From Vreelandella glaciei (lineage in GTDB: Bacteria; Pseudomonadota; Gammaproteobacteria; Pseudomonadales; Halomonadaceae): DNA of 64,000 nucleotides. The notes under the pieces are model-generated. The model worked only from the letters and a program-made list of their open reading frames with translations. It was not told the DNA's origin and made no database searches. The stretch covers positions 62,001 to 126,000 of the forward strand of contig NZ_JACCDE010000002.1 of NCBI RefSeq assembly GCF_013415125.1, read 5' to 3'. The translations under genes and the position numbers were made by a program. How positions within the stretch are numbered: position 1 is the first letter of the stretch; each line of letters begins with the position of its first letter. Below are positions 18,806 to 27,057 of the stretch, one piece after another.

Positions 18806-20695
18806 ATGCAGTACTTTCTCGACGGTTACCGCAGTGGCGACCCGCGAATTCACCCGCTGGCCGAAGGGCGCAGCGCCGAACAGGGTCCGCTTCCAGAGGA
18901 GGTGGATGTCCTGATCGTAGGTACCGGCCCAGCCGGGCTGCTGCTGGCAGCCCAGTTATCGACAACTCCCGAGATTGTCACCCGCGTCGTGGAGAAGGCT
19001 GAGGGGCCGCTGGAGGTGGGGCGTGCCGATGGTATCGCTTGTCGTACGGTCGAGATGTTTGAGGCCTTCGGTCTGGCCGGAAGGTTGACCACAGAGGCCT
19101 ACTGGATAAACGAGACTCACTTCTGGGGCCCTGATGCCGATGACAAGGCCCGGATCACCCGTCTTGGTCGTGTGCAGGACGTTCGCGACGGACTGTCCGA
19201 GTTCCCGCACGTGATCGTTAACCAGGCCAGGCTGCTCGACTTCCTGCTGGAGTACATGGAGAACTCTCCCAGCCGCCTGCAGGTCGACTACAGCCACGAG
19301 ACGGTCAAAGTGGAGGTGCCTGAGGCCGCCGACGAGCGAGTCACCGTGACCGTCAACACGCCAGACGGCGAGGTCACCGTCCGGGCGAAGCATGTGGTCG
19401 GCTGCGACGGCGCCCACAGCGTGGTGCGCGACTCGATCGGCCGGGTGCCCCAGGGCCACGGCGAGGACAAGGCGTGGGGGGTGATGGACTTGCTGGCGGT
19501 GACCGACTTCCCCGATATCCGCTTCAAGTGCACCATCCAGTCCGCCGACGCAGGCAACATCCTGCTGATCCCCCGCGAGGGCGGCTACATGGTCCGACTC
19601 TACGTCGACATGGGCAATATTGCCCCTGACGCTTGGCTGACCAAGGAAGATGTGCTCGAGAAGGCGCAGGCGGTGCTGGCGCCCTACACCTTCGAGGTGA
19701 AGGAGACCGCTTGGTTCTCCGTCTACCGCGTCGGGCACCGGGTCACTGACAAGTTCGACGATGTCGACGATGATCAGATGGAGAGTCGAACGCCTCGGGT
19801 CTTCATCGCCGGTGATGCCTGTCACACCCATACCGCCAAGGCCGGTCAGGGCATGAACGTGTCGATGCAGGACACCTTCAACCTGGGCTGGAAGCTTATC
19901 TCGGTGCTGCAGGGGCGCAGCCCGGCCAGCCTACTACACACCTACAATGCCGAGCGTCACGTCATTGCCGAGAATCTAATCGAGATGGATACCCGCTGGT
20001 CAAAGGCGATCGGAGCTGCGCAAGACTCCGACGACCCGCAGGCCGCCATGAAAGGCCTGGCTGAGGTACAGCGCCAGTTCGTCACTAACAGTGAGTTCAC
20101 CGCCGGGTTTGCCACCCACTACGCACCGGACCTGCTCACTGGCGACGATACTCACCTGCACTTGGCCACCGGCTTCCCGCCCGGGCGGCGGTTCCATTCG
20201 GCCGAGGTGATCCGGCTCGGCGATGCTAGACAGGCCCATCTCGGGCATGTCCATCGCGCCGATGGCCGCTGGCGGGTCTATGCCTTCGCCGACATGGTCG
20301 ACCCGAGAAGCCCGGGATCGCGATTTAACGCGCTGATGGATTTCCTCGCCAGCGAGGCGTCGCCGATCCGTCGATTCACCCCACAAGGGGTCGATCCTGA
20401 TGCGGTCTTCGATATTCACGGCATCATCCAGCAATCGCATCTTGAGGTGGACTGGGCCGATATGCACGATGTTCTTAAACCACATAAGGGCGCCCTCGGC
20501 CTTCAGGACTACCAGAAAGCCCATGCCCCGGTGCTGGGTACCGACCAGGATATCTTCGATCTGCGTGGTATTGATCGTGGCGCCGGTGCGTTGGTGGTGG
20601 TGCGCCCGGATCAATACGTTTCGCTTGTGCTCCCGCTCGATGGCTTTGATGAACTTACCGAGTTTTTCACGCGCTTCATGATAGAGGCCACTTGA
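18806..20695 (+). CDS. mobA: 3-hydroxybenzoate 4-monooxygenase (MobA-like, phenol 2-monooxygenase family)
   Basis: Flavoprotein hydroxylase of 629 residues. GTGPAG at residues 39-44 binds FAD, CDGAHSVVRDSIG is the DG motif and AGDACHTHTAKAGQGMN the second FAD motif. The C-terminal part (about 450-629) is the thioredoxin-like domain of the phenol hydroxylase group. Length and order match MobA of Comamonas testosteroni (3-hydroxybenzoate to protocatechuate), and the pca genes nearby would consume the product. GGAG lies seven bases before the ATG. Third-codon positions are strongly G/C, more than in the adjoining TRAP genes, which hints at separate acquisition. Phenol 2-monooxygenase is the alternative, but no catechol pathway is in the window. 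Confidence 0.82.
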   Translation: MQYFLDGYRSGDPRIHPLAEGRSAEQGPLPEEVDVLIVGTGPAGLLLAAQLSTTPEIVTRVVEKAEGPLEVGRADGIACRTVEMFEAFGLAGRLTTEAYWINETHFWGPDADDKARITRLGRVQDVRDGLSEFPHVIVNQARLLDFLLEYMENSPSRLQVDYSHETVKVEVPEAADERVTVTVNTPDGEVTVRAKHVVGCDGAHSVVRDSIGRVPQGHGEDKAWGVMDLLAVTDFPDIRFKCTIQSADAGNILLIPREGGYMVRLYVDMGNIAPDAWLTKEDVLEKAQAVLAPYTFEVKETAWFSVYRVGHRVTDKFDDVDDDQMESRTPRVFIAGDACHTHTAKAGQGMNVSMQDTFNLGWKLISVLQGRSPASLLHTYNAERHVIAENLIEMDTRWSKAIGAAQDSDDPQAAMKGLAEVQRQFVTNSEFTAGFATHYAPDLLTGDDTHLHLATGFPPGRRFHSAEVIRLGDARQAHLGHVHRADGRWRVYAFADMVDPRSPGSRFNALMDFLASEASPIRRFTPQGVDPDAVFDIHGIIQQSHLEVDWADMHDVLKPHKGALGLQDYQKAHAPVLGTDQDIFDLRGIDRGAGALVVVRPDQYVSLVLPLDGFDELTEFFTRFMIEAT

Positions 20696-21069
20696 GCGCT
20701 GTTTAATACTTAACCTATAAATGAGTGGGCCAATATACACAGGTTGGTCTGCTTTATTTAAGGTTATCAATAACTATTCAGCTCACGTTCCTGGCGCGTC
20801 AGGCGACCTCGTCGGGATCATCGACGGACGCCAATATCGTGCCTTCATGCCCTGTCTGGCCGCCGGGCTTGCGATCACCGACAGCCCGTTCCAGGGCATC
20901 GTCAACGTAGATATGGCTGACGGACAAGTTGCTTGATGAGAGGATTGCCGAATGGCGTACCTATTTCAGAATCAGCAGGTTGGCGAGCCTCGCCTGAGAC
21001 CTACTGAATAGTTACTTAGCTATTTTCTAGCGGAGGATAACAATGGAGTTGCCCATTCATCCCCAATAA
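20696..21069. other. Intergenic stretch with coding-like debris
   Basis: 374 bases between convergent genes. Bases 20721-20936 can be read on the plus strand as 71 residues, the last 45 with GC-rich third positions (GDLVGIIDGRQYRAFMPCL), but the first part is a different base composition and there is no ribosome site. An equally coding-like frame exists on the minus strand (about 20816-20935). I do not recognise either. It is probably the tail of a gene lost by deletion. No terminator hairpin was found. Confidence 0.35.
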
Positions 21070-22005
21070 TTAATCGCTTTCAACGCCTATGGCGTTCCGT
21101 TTATTGATTAAGGGTTGGCTGACGTCAAGTAGTTCATGGAAACAGTGGCTTACTGTGCGATCCGTCGTTTCAATTAGATAGTCTGCTTGACGATAGTCGG
21201 CATCACGCTCGGTTAGAATGCGAGTAAGATCTTCTAAAGCACGATCATAATTGTTTCCCTCAAGAGGGCGCATATCTCCTGCTGCCATCAGGCGACGCAT
21301 AAGCTCATCCGGAGCAGCCTTAAGCCACACCGTGTAGAAATTGCTAATTAAACGCTGAAATGTCTCAGCCTCGGTAACTAAGCCTCCACCAACTTCTAGT
21401 ACTGACAAGGGGTGCTCTTCAATAACCCACTCAAGGGCTTCACGCTCTAGACGCCGGTAGGTGCGTTGACCACCCAGCTCTAAGACTTCGCCAACTTTCA
21501 TGCCTCCTTGCGCTTCAATGACCTGGCTCAGGCGAATAAAAGGAAGGCCAAGCTCTGTTGATAATAACTCACCAAGTGTTGTTTTCCCGCCAAAACGGAT
21601 CCCAATCAGTGCAATGCCTGAGTGACACTCGCGTTCGGGTTTGAAGTGCTCAACAAGTAGTTGGTGTGCTTCCTCTAACTGGGAGGGCGATAGGCGCTGC
21701 AAATAATCGTTGAGGGAGGTCGGAAGAGCTGGCTGACCATTGGTCGGTAATAGCCCATGGACGGGTACGACCATCGCTTGAGCAAGCCGCATGAGCAGAT
21801 CGAGCGAGATATTAGCCTTACCGGTTTCAATCTGAGCCAAGTACCGCTCTGAGATGCCTGATTGGTCAGAAAGGTGTTTCCGTGTAATACCACGGCGAGC
21901 GCGGTAAGCACGCACGCGTTCGCCGATAGATGCAGCATAATTAGGCTGTACCTTGTCATTTTCAACATCACGTGCGGTCTTTTCTGGTTTCATCAAAGGG
22001 CTCAT
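21070..22005 (-). CDS. BzdR/BoxR-type regulator: XRE HTH plus shikimate-kinase-like domain
   Basis: About 311 residues from the start chosen at 22005 (MSPLMKPEKT); 21993 is also possible, and the frame is open to 22143 through unlikely residues. Residues about 27-82 are a Cro/C1 helix-turn-helix (ITRKHLSDQSGISERYLAQI). From about 130 to the end is a shikimate-kinase-like domain with a changed Walker A, GIRFGGKTTLG (Lys141), and a DMRPLEGN segment. This two-domain design is that of BzdR and BoxR, repressors of benzoate pathways that sense benzoyl-CoA through the kinase-like domain. No box or bzd enzymes are in the window, so the effector here may be another aryl-CoA. It is divergent from a TRAP operon followed by CoA-transferase and thiolase genes, its likely targets. 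Confidence 0.85.
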   Translation of the reverse strand: MSPLMKPEKTARDVENDKVQPNYAASIGERVRAYRARRGITRKHLSDQSGISERYLAQIETGKANISLDLLMRLAQAMVVPVHGLLPTNGQPALPTSLNDYLQRLSPSQLEEAHQLLVEHFKPERECHSGIALIGIRFGGKTTLGELLSTELGLPFIRLSQVIEAQGGMKVGEVLELGGQRTYRRLEREALEWVIEEHPLSVLEVGGGLVTEAETFQRLISNFYTVWLKAAPDELMRRLMAAGDMRPLEGNNYDRALEDLTRILTERDADYRQADYLIETTDRTVSHCFHELLDVSQPLINKRNAIGVESD

Positions 22006-22398
22006 TTTACTTTGTAAAAGTTGCATAGAGCTTGGTAGGAAGAGTTCAGCAACTGCGAACCAAGCTAAGCATATAGTTAGCATTATAATGCATGCTTTTT
22101 TTTGATCAATATCGGGAAAAGTTATGGCGAGGCATTTAATCAAATAAATGTTTAATAAACAGAAGTTTAAGTAATTTTATTTGTATTTTAATAGAAAATA
22201 TACGTTATTTTATTAGGTGTTGAGACTAAAGTCGGGTTCATAAATGCGCTAAAGTGGAATTATAGTGCATAAAAATAAGAGCTTCTTACCTTTCATGCAT
22301 TAAATGTCCGGTGCGAAAGAAGCGTGGAGCTTCTCCGCGAGGCGTAGGTCGTCGAGGCTGCATTTCACACTAATAAGACCAATGAAGTGAGTATCAAT
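22006..22398. promoter_or_regulatory. AT-rich divergent promoter region with repeated TGCA
   Basis: 393 bases without a gene. TGCA occurs at 22022, 22089, 22266, 22296 and 22359. BzdR operators are built on TGCA repeats, so these may be sites for the adjoining regulator; the pair at 22266 (GTGCATAA) and 22296 (ATGCATTA) is 30 bases apart. A hairpin AGAAGC-GTGGA-GCTTCT lies at 22318-22334, in the probable leader of dctP. Confidence 0.4.
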
Positions 22399-23529
22399 AT
22401 GAAAATGAAATCGTTAGTAAAAAGCATAGCAATGGTGGCTCTAGCTGGCAGCATGCTGGCACAAGCTGTACAAGCTCGTGATCTACGCTTGGCACCCGGT
22501 GTTCCTCCCGCTCACCCTGCTCATACACCTCTCTATACAGAGTTTTTAAATACATTAGCAGAAGAGTCTGATGGCCGACTTGGTGGTCAGATCATGGGAA
22601 CCGAAATTGCCTCCCTGGGCAATATGCGGACGGCGATTCGTAGCGGTCTAGTTGAGGCTGGTCTTTTGCTGCCTGCCTATTTTCCTGCAGACCTACCCAA
22701 CTTCAACCTAGTCGGTGACCAAGGCTTGATTGGTACCAACTCCTTGGCCATGAACGGGGCGGTTACCGAATACATTGCTACGTGTGGTGATTGTCAGGAA
22801 GAGTTTTCTGAGCTGGGTATTGTTTATACCAGCACCCACACAACAGATGTTTACCATCTGATGACGAATAAGCCGGTGACCACCGTTGAGGATTTACGCG
22901 GCATGCGCATGCGTGTGGGCGGCCCTCAGTGGTCGCGCTGGCTTGAGTATATGGAGGGCACACCTGTCAGCACCCCTGTAGGAGAGACCTTTGAGGCGCT
23001 ATCTCAGGGTGTGATTGAGGGCTCCATTGGCTCTTCAGCGGATATCATCTCTTTCCGTCTTGAAGATGCCATTGACTATCTAACTTACATCGGGCTTGGC
23101 ACTTTCCATAGTACGACTTCTCACGCGATTGGCCAAACAGTGTGGAACTCTTTGTCTCCCGAGGACCGTAAAGCCGTCGCGCGGGCCTCCACCCGAGCGA
23201 GTGCACTCGCCACTAAGCGCTGGGCCTATGAAATGCCTGCGGAAGCTGATCAGGTCGCACGTGATAACGGTATTGAAATTCTTGAAGCTAGTGAAGAGTT
23301 GGTGGAAGAAACACAGCGTTTTGCTGAAGAGGACCTCGTCTATGCCGCTGAACAGGCCGAGAGCCGCTATGGAGTCAGCGATGCAACCGCCAAGCTAGAG
23401 CGTTTTCAGGGGTTGGTTGAAAAATGGAACGTTATCGTCGAAGAGCTGGATGAAGATCCAGAAGCTATCGCTGGTGCTATCAATCAGGAAGTTTGGGAGA
23501 AGGTAGATTTCACTACCTATGGCAACTGA
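22399..23529 (+). CDS. dctP: TRAP transporter substrate-binding protein (DctP family)
   Basis: Periplasmic binding protein; from ATG 22399 it has 376 residues. A GTG twelve bases upstream would also be in frame. The signal peptide MKMKSLVKSIAMVALAGSML runs to a probable cut after VQA (residue 26). The mature part starts DLRLAPGVPPAHPAHTP and contains MRMRVGGPQWSRWLEYM, the position of the ligand-binding Arg. It has two Cys in CGDCQEEF. Third TRAP binding protein in the window; it is not close to the other two in its N-terminal sequence. Confidence 0.88.
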   Translation: MKMKSLVKSIAMVALAGSMLAQAVQARDLRLAPGVPPAHPAHTPLYTEFLNTLAEESDGRLGGQIMGTEIASLGNMRTAIRSGLVEAGLLLPAYFPADLPNFNLVGDQGLIGTNSLAMNGAVTEYIATCGDCQEEFSELGIVYTSTHTTDVYHLMTNKPVTTVEDLRGMRMRVGGPQWSRWLEYMEGTPVSTPVGETFEALSQGVIEGSIGSSADIISFRLEDAIDYLTYIGLGTFHSTTSHAIGQTVWNSLSPEDRKAVARASTRASALATKRWAYEMPAEADQVARDNGIEILEASEELVEETQRFAEEDLVYAAEQAESRYGVSDATAKLERFQGLVEKWNVIVEELDEDPEAIAGAINQEVWEKVDFTTYGN

Positions 23530-23539
23530 GTTGGTATTT

Positions 23540-23568
23540 CCCCAAGGCCTCTTTTAGCGGTCTTGGGG
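23540..23568 (+). other. Hairpin in the dctP-dctQ gap
   Basis: Ten-pair stem CCCCAAGGCC / GGTCTTGGGG with one G-T wobble and a nine-base loop, ten bases after the dctP stop. No clean T-run follows, so it is likely an attenuator or mRNA stabiliser as in the minus-strand TRAP operon at 17.4 kb. Confidence 0.65.
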
Positions 23569-23596
23569 CTCTTCCTCAAGTATAGGAGGCTATTGC

Positions 23597-24112
23597 ATGG
23601 CCTGTATATATCGACTGGTGAATCGCGCTTCCATGGGGCTTGGGCTGCTGGGTACTGTTGCAATTATGCTGATGATGATCCATGTCACTCTGGACATTAT
23701 TTTTCGCTCCACCATATCGATGTCGATGCCCGCAACGCTAGAGATGGTTACGCGTTATTACTTAATTACGTTGGCTTTACTTCCCCTTGCCTGGGTCGAG
23801 TGGCGTAACCAGATGATCACTGTTGAGGCCCTAGAGAGCCTAATGCACCCCATGCTAATACGCCTATCGGATGTCCTGGTATCACTGCTTTCGGCAGGTG
23901 TATATCTCGTATTGATGGTTGCCACTTGGGGTAAAGCTATGGAGCAATTCCAGATCGGCTCCTACGTTATGTCACTAAATTTCCCTATGCCTGTCTGGCC
24001 TACCTACTTTGTATTACCACTATCGTTTTGCCTGGCTGCGATTGTTTGCCTAATACGCATTCCTTTGCTGGCTAGCGGAGCGTCTTATCCTATCGATTCG
24101 CAAGAAGGGTAG
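23597..24112 (+). CDS. dctQ: TRAP transporter small permease (DctQ family)
   Basis: 171-residue, four-helix small subunit; the segment DIIFRSTISMSMPATLEM is the usual loop between helix one and two. AGGAGGC lies nine bases before the ATG. It is followed after four bases by dctM. Confidence 0.87.
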   Translation: MACIYRLVNRASMGLGLLGTVAIMLMMIHVTLDIIFRSTISMSMPATLEMVTRYYLITLALLPLAWVEWRNQMITVEALESLMHPMLIRLSDVLVSLLSAGVYLVLMVATWGKAMEQFQIGSYVMSLNFPMPVWPTYFVLPLSFCLAAIVCLIRIPLLASGASYPIDSQEG

Positions 24113-24116
24113 TTCC

Positions 24117-25415
24117 ATGTCTGTTGAAATTGGCTTCTACGGAATCGCGGCACTGCTTGTCTTACTGGCCTTACGCGTCCCAGTTGCGTTGTCGATGATT
24201 GTTGTGTCGTTGGTGGGTATTACAGTGATGTTTGGCTGGAGTACGGCTATCGGCATGCTGTCTTCTACGCCGTATGAATTCATCGCTAAATGGACGCTTA
24301 GTGCGGTGCCAATGTTTCTTTTGATGGGGTTCGTATGCTTCCACACGGGGCTTACCAGTGGCCTATTTAATGCAGCTAAAGTGGTTTTCCGCTGGTTACC
24401 TGGTGGGGTGGCAATCTCAAGCATTTTTGCCAGTTCCGGCTTTGCTGCCGTCAGTGGGTCAAGCGTGGCATGTGCTGCCGCTATGGGCCGTATCGCCATT
24501 CCTGAAATGGTCAAAGGTGGTTACAAACCAAGCTTTGCCTGCGGCACGATTGCTGCTGGTGGCACCATCGGTGCGCTAATCCCGCCGAGCATCCTAATGA
24601 TCGTTTATGGGGTCTTTGCCCAGGTATCTATTACCCAGGTGTTTCTGGGGGGAATCTCCATTGGGCTGCTGACAGCCATTAGTTACAGCATTGTGATCCT
24701 CGTGGTCAGTTGGTTACGTCCTGATATCGTGCCACGTAAAGCTACAGATGCACGAAATATCAGTGCAAAGCAGGCACTGATTGAGATTTGGCCTGTTATG
24801 GCGTTGGGGCTGCTCGTGTTTGGTGGACTTTTTTCGGGCTTCTTTACGGCGACAGAAGCTGGGGCTGTGGGAGCAGCTGGCGCAATACTCATTGGGCTGA
24901 TTCTTCGTCGGTTGGATCGGAAGGCGATGAAGGCCGCTCTACTTGAGACGCTCTCGACCACGTCGGCACTTTTGATCATTGGGGTAGGGGCAAGCATGTT
25001 CACCCTATTTCTTAGCCTGAGTGGCCTAGCGGGATATATCACCGGCGCTGTTACAGGTTGGGAGCCATCGTATCTTCAACTGATGCTGGTCGTGGTGCTG
25101 ATTTATCTGTTCCTTGGATTATTTATGGAGCCCTTCGGTGCCATGCTGGTGACCTTGCCAGTGCTATTGCCTGTTTTCGAGCTCTACGATGTGAGCCTCA
25201 TTTGGTTTGGTGTGCTGCTGGTCAAATTGCTCGAAATTGGCATGATCACTCCACCGGTCGGTATGAACATTTTTGTTATCAAAGGCGTAGCGGGTCAGTA
25301 CGCCTCTTTGGTAGATATTTTCAAGGGCGTCACGACGTTTTTAATCGCAGATATTGTCGTGGTTGCCTTGGTGATCTTCTTTCCGGAGATCGTGCTGTTT
25401 CTGACCGGAAGCTAA
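24117..25415 (+). CDS. dctM: TRAP transporter large permease (DctM family)
   Basis: 432-residue large subunit with the DctM loops AVSGSSVACAAAMGRIA, GGTIGALIPPSILMIVYG and MITPPVGMNIFVIKGVA. Runs directly into the CoA-transferase gene (16 bases), so uptake and CoA activation are probably cotranscribed. Confidence 0.92.
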   Translation: MSVEIGFYGIAALLVLLALRVPVALSMIVVSLVGITVMFGWSTAIGMLSSTPYEFIAKWTLSAVPMFLLMGFVCFHTGLTSGLFNAAKVVFRWLPGGVAISSIFASSGFAAVSGSSVACAAAMGRIAIPEMVKGGYKPSFACGTIAAGGTIGALIPPSILMIVYGVFAQVSITQVFLGGISIGLLTAISYSIVILVVSWLRPDIVPRKATDARNISAKQALIEIWPVMALGLLVFGGLFSGFFTATEAGAVGAAGAILIGLILRRLDRKAMKAALLETLSTTSALLIIGVGASMFTLFLSLSGLAGYITGAVTGWEPSYLQLMLVVVLIYLFLGLFMEPFGAMLVTLPVLLPVFELYDVSLIWFGVLLVKLLEIGMITPPVGMNIFVIKGVAGQYASLVDIFKGVTTFLIADIVVVALVIFFPEIVLFLTGS

Positions 25416-25431
25416 TGAATAGGAGGTGGTT

Positions 25432-26991
25432 GTGAGCAAGGTAGTTGATGTTCATACGGCAGTGGGCATGATCAAGCATGACGATACGTTAGTGTGGACC
25501 ACGGCGGGGCTCAGTGGCTTTGCGGAAGAGGTGGCAGCCGCTCTTGAAGCCCGGTTTTTAGATACGGGTGCTCCTCGCAATCTGACAGTAGCGCATAGCT
25601 GTGGTTGTGGTGATGGCAAGAATAAAGGCATGAGCCACCTGGGCTATGAGGGCTTGGTCAAGCGGCTGATCAGTGGCCACACCGGTATGGCACCGCGCAT
25701 GGTAGAGCTAGTGCTTGATAATAAGATAGAGGCTTATTTGCTACCGCAGGGCGTAATGGCCCATCTATGGCGACATATTGCCGGTAAAAAACCGGGAGTG
25801 ATTTCGAAAGTAGGCCTGGGGACCTTTATCGATCCCCGGCTCGAGGGCGCCAAGGCCAATAGCGTCACTACCGAAGACCTTGTAAAACTTATTGAGCTAG
25901 AAGGTGAGGAGTGGTTGATGTACCGCACCTTCCCAGTTGATGTCGCTGTGATTCGTGCCACCACTGCGGATGAGCGAGGCAATTTAACTCTTGAGCGGGA
26001 AGCGCTCTTTCTTGAACAGCTCTCGATGGCTCAGGCGGCTAAAAATAGCGGTGGCATTGTTATCGCTCAGGTGGAGTATCTGGCGCAGGCTGGCACCTTA
26101 CACCCCCAGAAAGTCAAAATTCCGGCCGATTTGGTCGATTACGTGGTAGTGGCTAAGCCAGAAAATCATACGCAGACGATGGCAACCTCTTTCAACCCGG
26201 CGCTTTCGGGCGATCTCAAGATGCCGTTGGGGGGTATCAGGCCGATGCCGCTTGACCCGCGCAAGATCATTGCTCGGCGCGCTGCCATGGAGCTGGTGCC
26301 GGGGGCCATCGTCAATCTAGGCATCGGAATGCCCGAGGGTGTCGCCAGTGTGGCAGCTGAGGAATGCGTCAGTGACCTGATGACCTTAACCACTGAGCTC
26401 GGCACCTATGGCGGCGTGCCTGCTAGTGGTGGGGACTTCGCCACTGCCTATAACGCTGAAGCGATTATCGATCATGGCTACCAGTTCGATTTCTATGACG
26501 GTGGTGGCTTAGACGTATGTTTTTTGGGACTCGCCCAGACCGACCATGAGGGCAACCTCAACGTCAGCAAGTTCGGCAAGAAGGTTGTAGGCCCCGGTGG
26601 GTTCATCAATATCAGTCAAAACGCTCGCAAGGTTGTTTTCTGCGGCACTTTCACTAATGGCAGTAAGGTTGAGATCGTCGATGACCGCGTCGTTATCCGC
26701 GAGGAAGGCAGTCGCCAAAAGTTTGTGGATCGCGTTGATCAGATCACTTTCAGCGGCCGCTATGCCCAAGAAGTAGGCAAGCTGGTGCTATATATCACCG
26801 AACGCTGCGTCTTCGAACTCATTGATGGCGAGATTACGCTGACGGAAATCGCACCGGGCATTGATATCCAGCGCGATATTTTCAGCGCAATGGAGTTTAC
26901 CCCGAAGGTCTCGCCCGATCTGAAAGAAATGCCTACCGAACTGTTCAAAGAGCAGTGGGGCGGGCTGCGCGAAAACCTGCTGGGTAGATGA
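25432..26991 (+). CDS. Single-chain family I CoA-transferase (propionate/short-chain acyl or 3-oxoacid type)
   Basis: 519-residue protein with both halves of a family I CoA-transferase in one chain, as in YdiF and propionate CoA-transferase. The GTG at 25432 is preferred because AGGAGGT ends five bases before it. The catalytic Glu322 is in TTELGTYGGVP; NLGIGMPEGVASVA is the glycine loop of the second half. It would move CoA from an acyl-CoA donor to an imported acid. The neighbouring thiolase-like gene suggests a 3-oxo or arylalkanoic acid as substrate, but the ligand cannot be read from the sequence. Confidence 0.85.
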   Translation: MSKVVDVHTAVGMIKHDDTLVWTTAGLSGFAEEVAAALEARFLDTGAPRNLTVAHSCGCGDGKNKGMSHLGYEGLVKRLISGHTGMAPRMVELVLDNKIEAYLLPQGVMAHLWRHIAGKKPGVISKVGLGTFIDPRLEGAKANSVTTEDLVKLIELEGEEWLMYRTFPVDVAVIRATTADERGNLTLEREALFLEQLSMAQAAKNSGGIVIAQVEYLAQAGTLHPQKVKIPADLVDYVVVAKPENHTQTMATSFNPALSGDLKMPLGGIRPMPLDPRKIIARRAAMELVPGAIVNLGIGMPEGVASVAAEECVSDLMTLTTELGTYGGVPASGGDFATAYNAEAIIDHGYQFDFYDGGGLDVCFLGLAQTDHEGNLNVSKFGKKVVGPGGFINISQNARKVVFCGTFTNGSKVEIVDDRVVIREEGSRQKFVDRVDQITFSGRYAQEVGKLVLYITERCVFELIDGEITLTEIAPGIDIQRDIFSAMEFTPKVSPDLKEMPTELFKEQWGGLRENLLGR

Positions 26992-27057
26992 ACCACACAT
27001 TATCGTTTGCCTCCACCGAAGGCGAGCGGTACTCGGTCGTTACGATAGGAGACCTCG

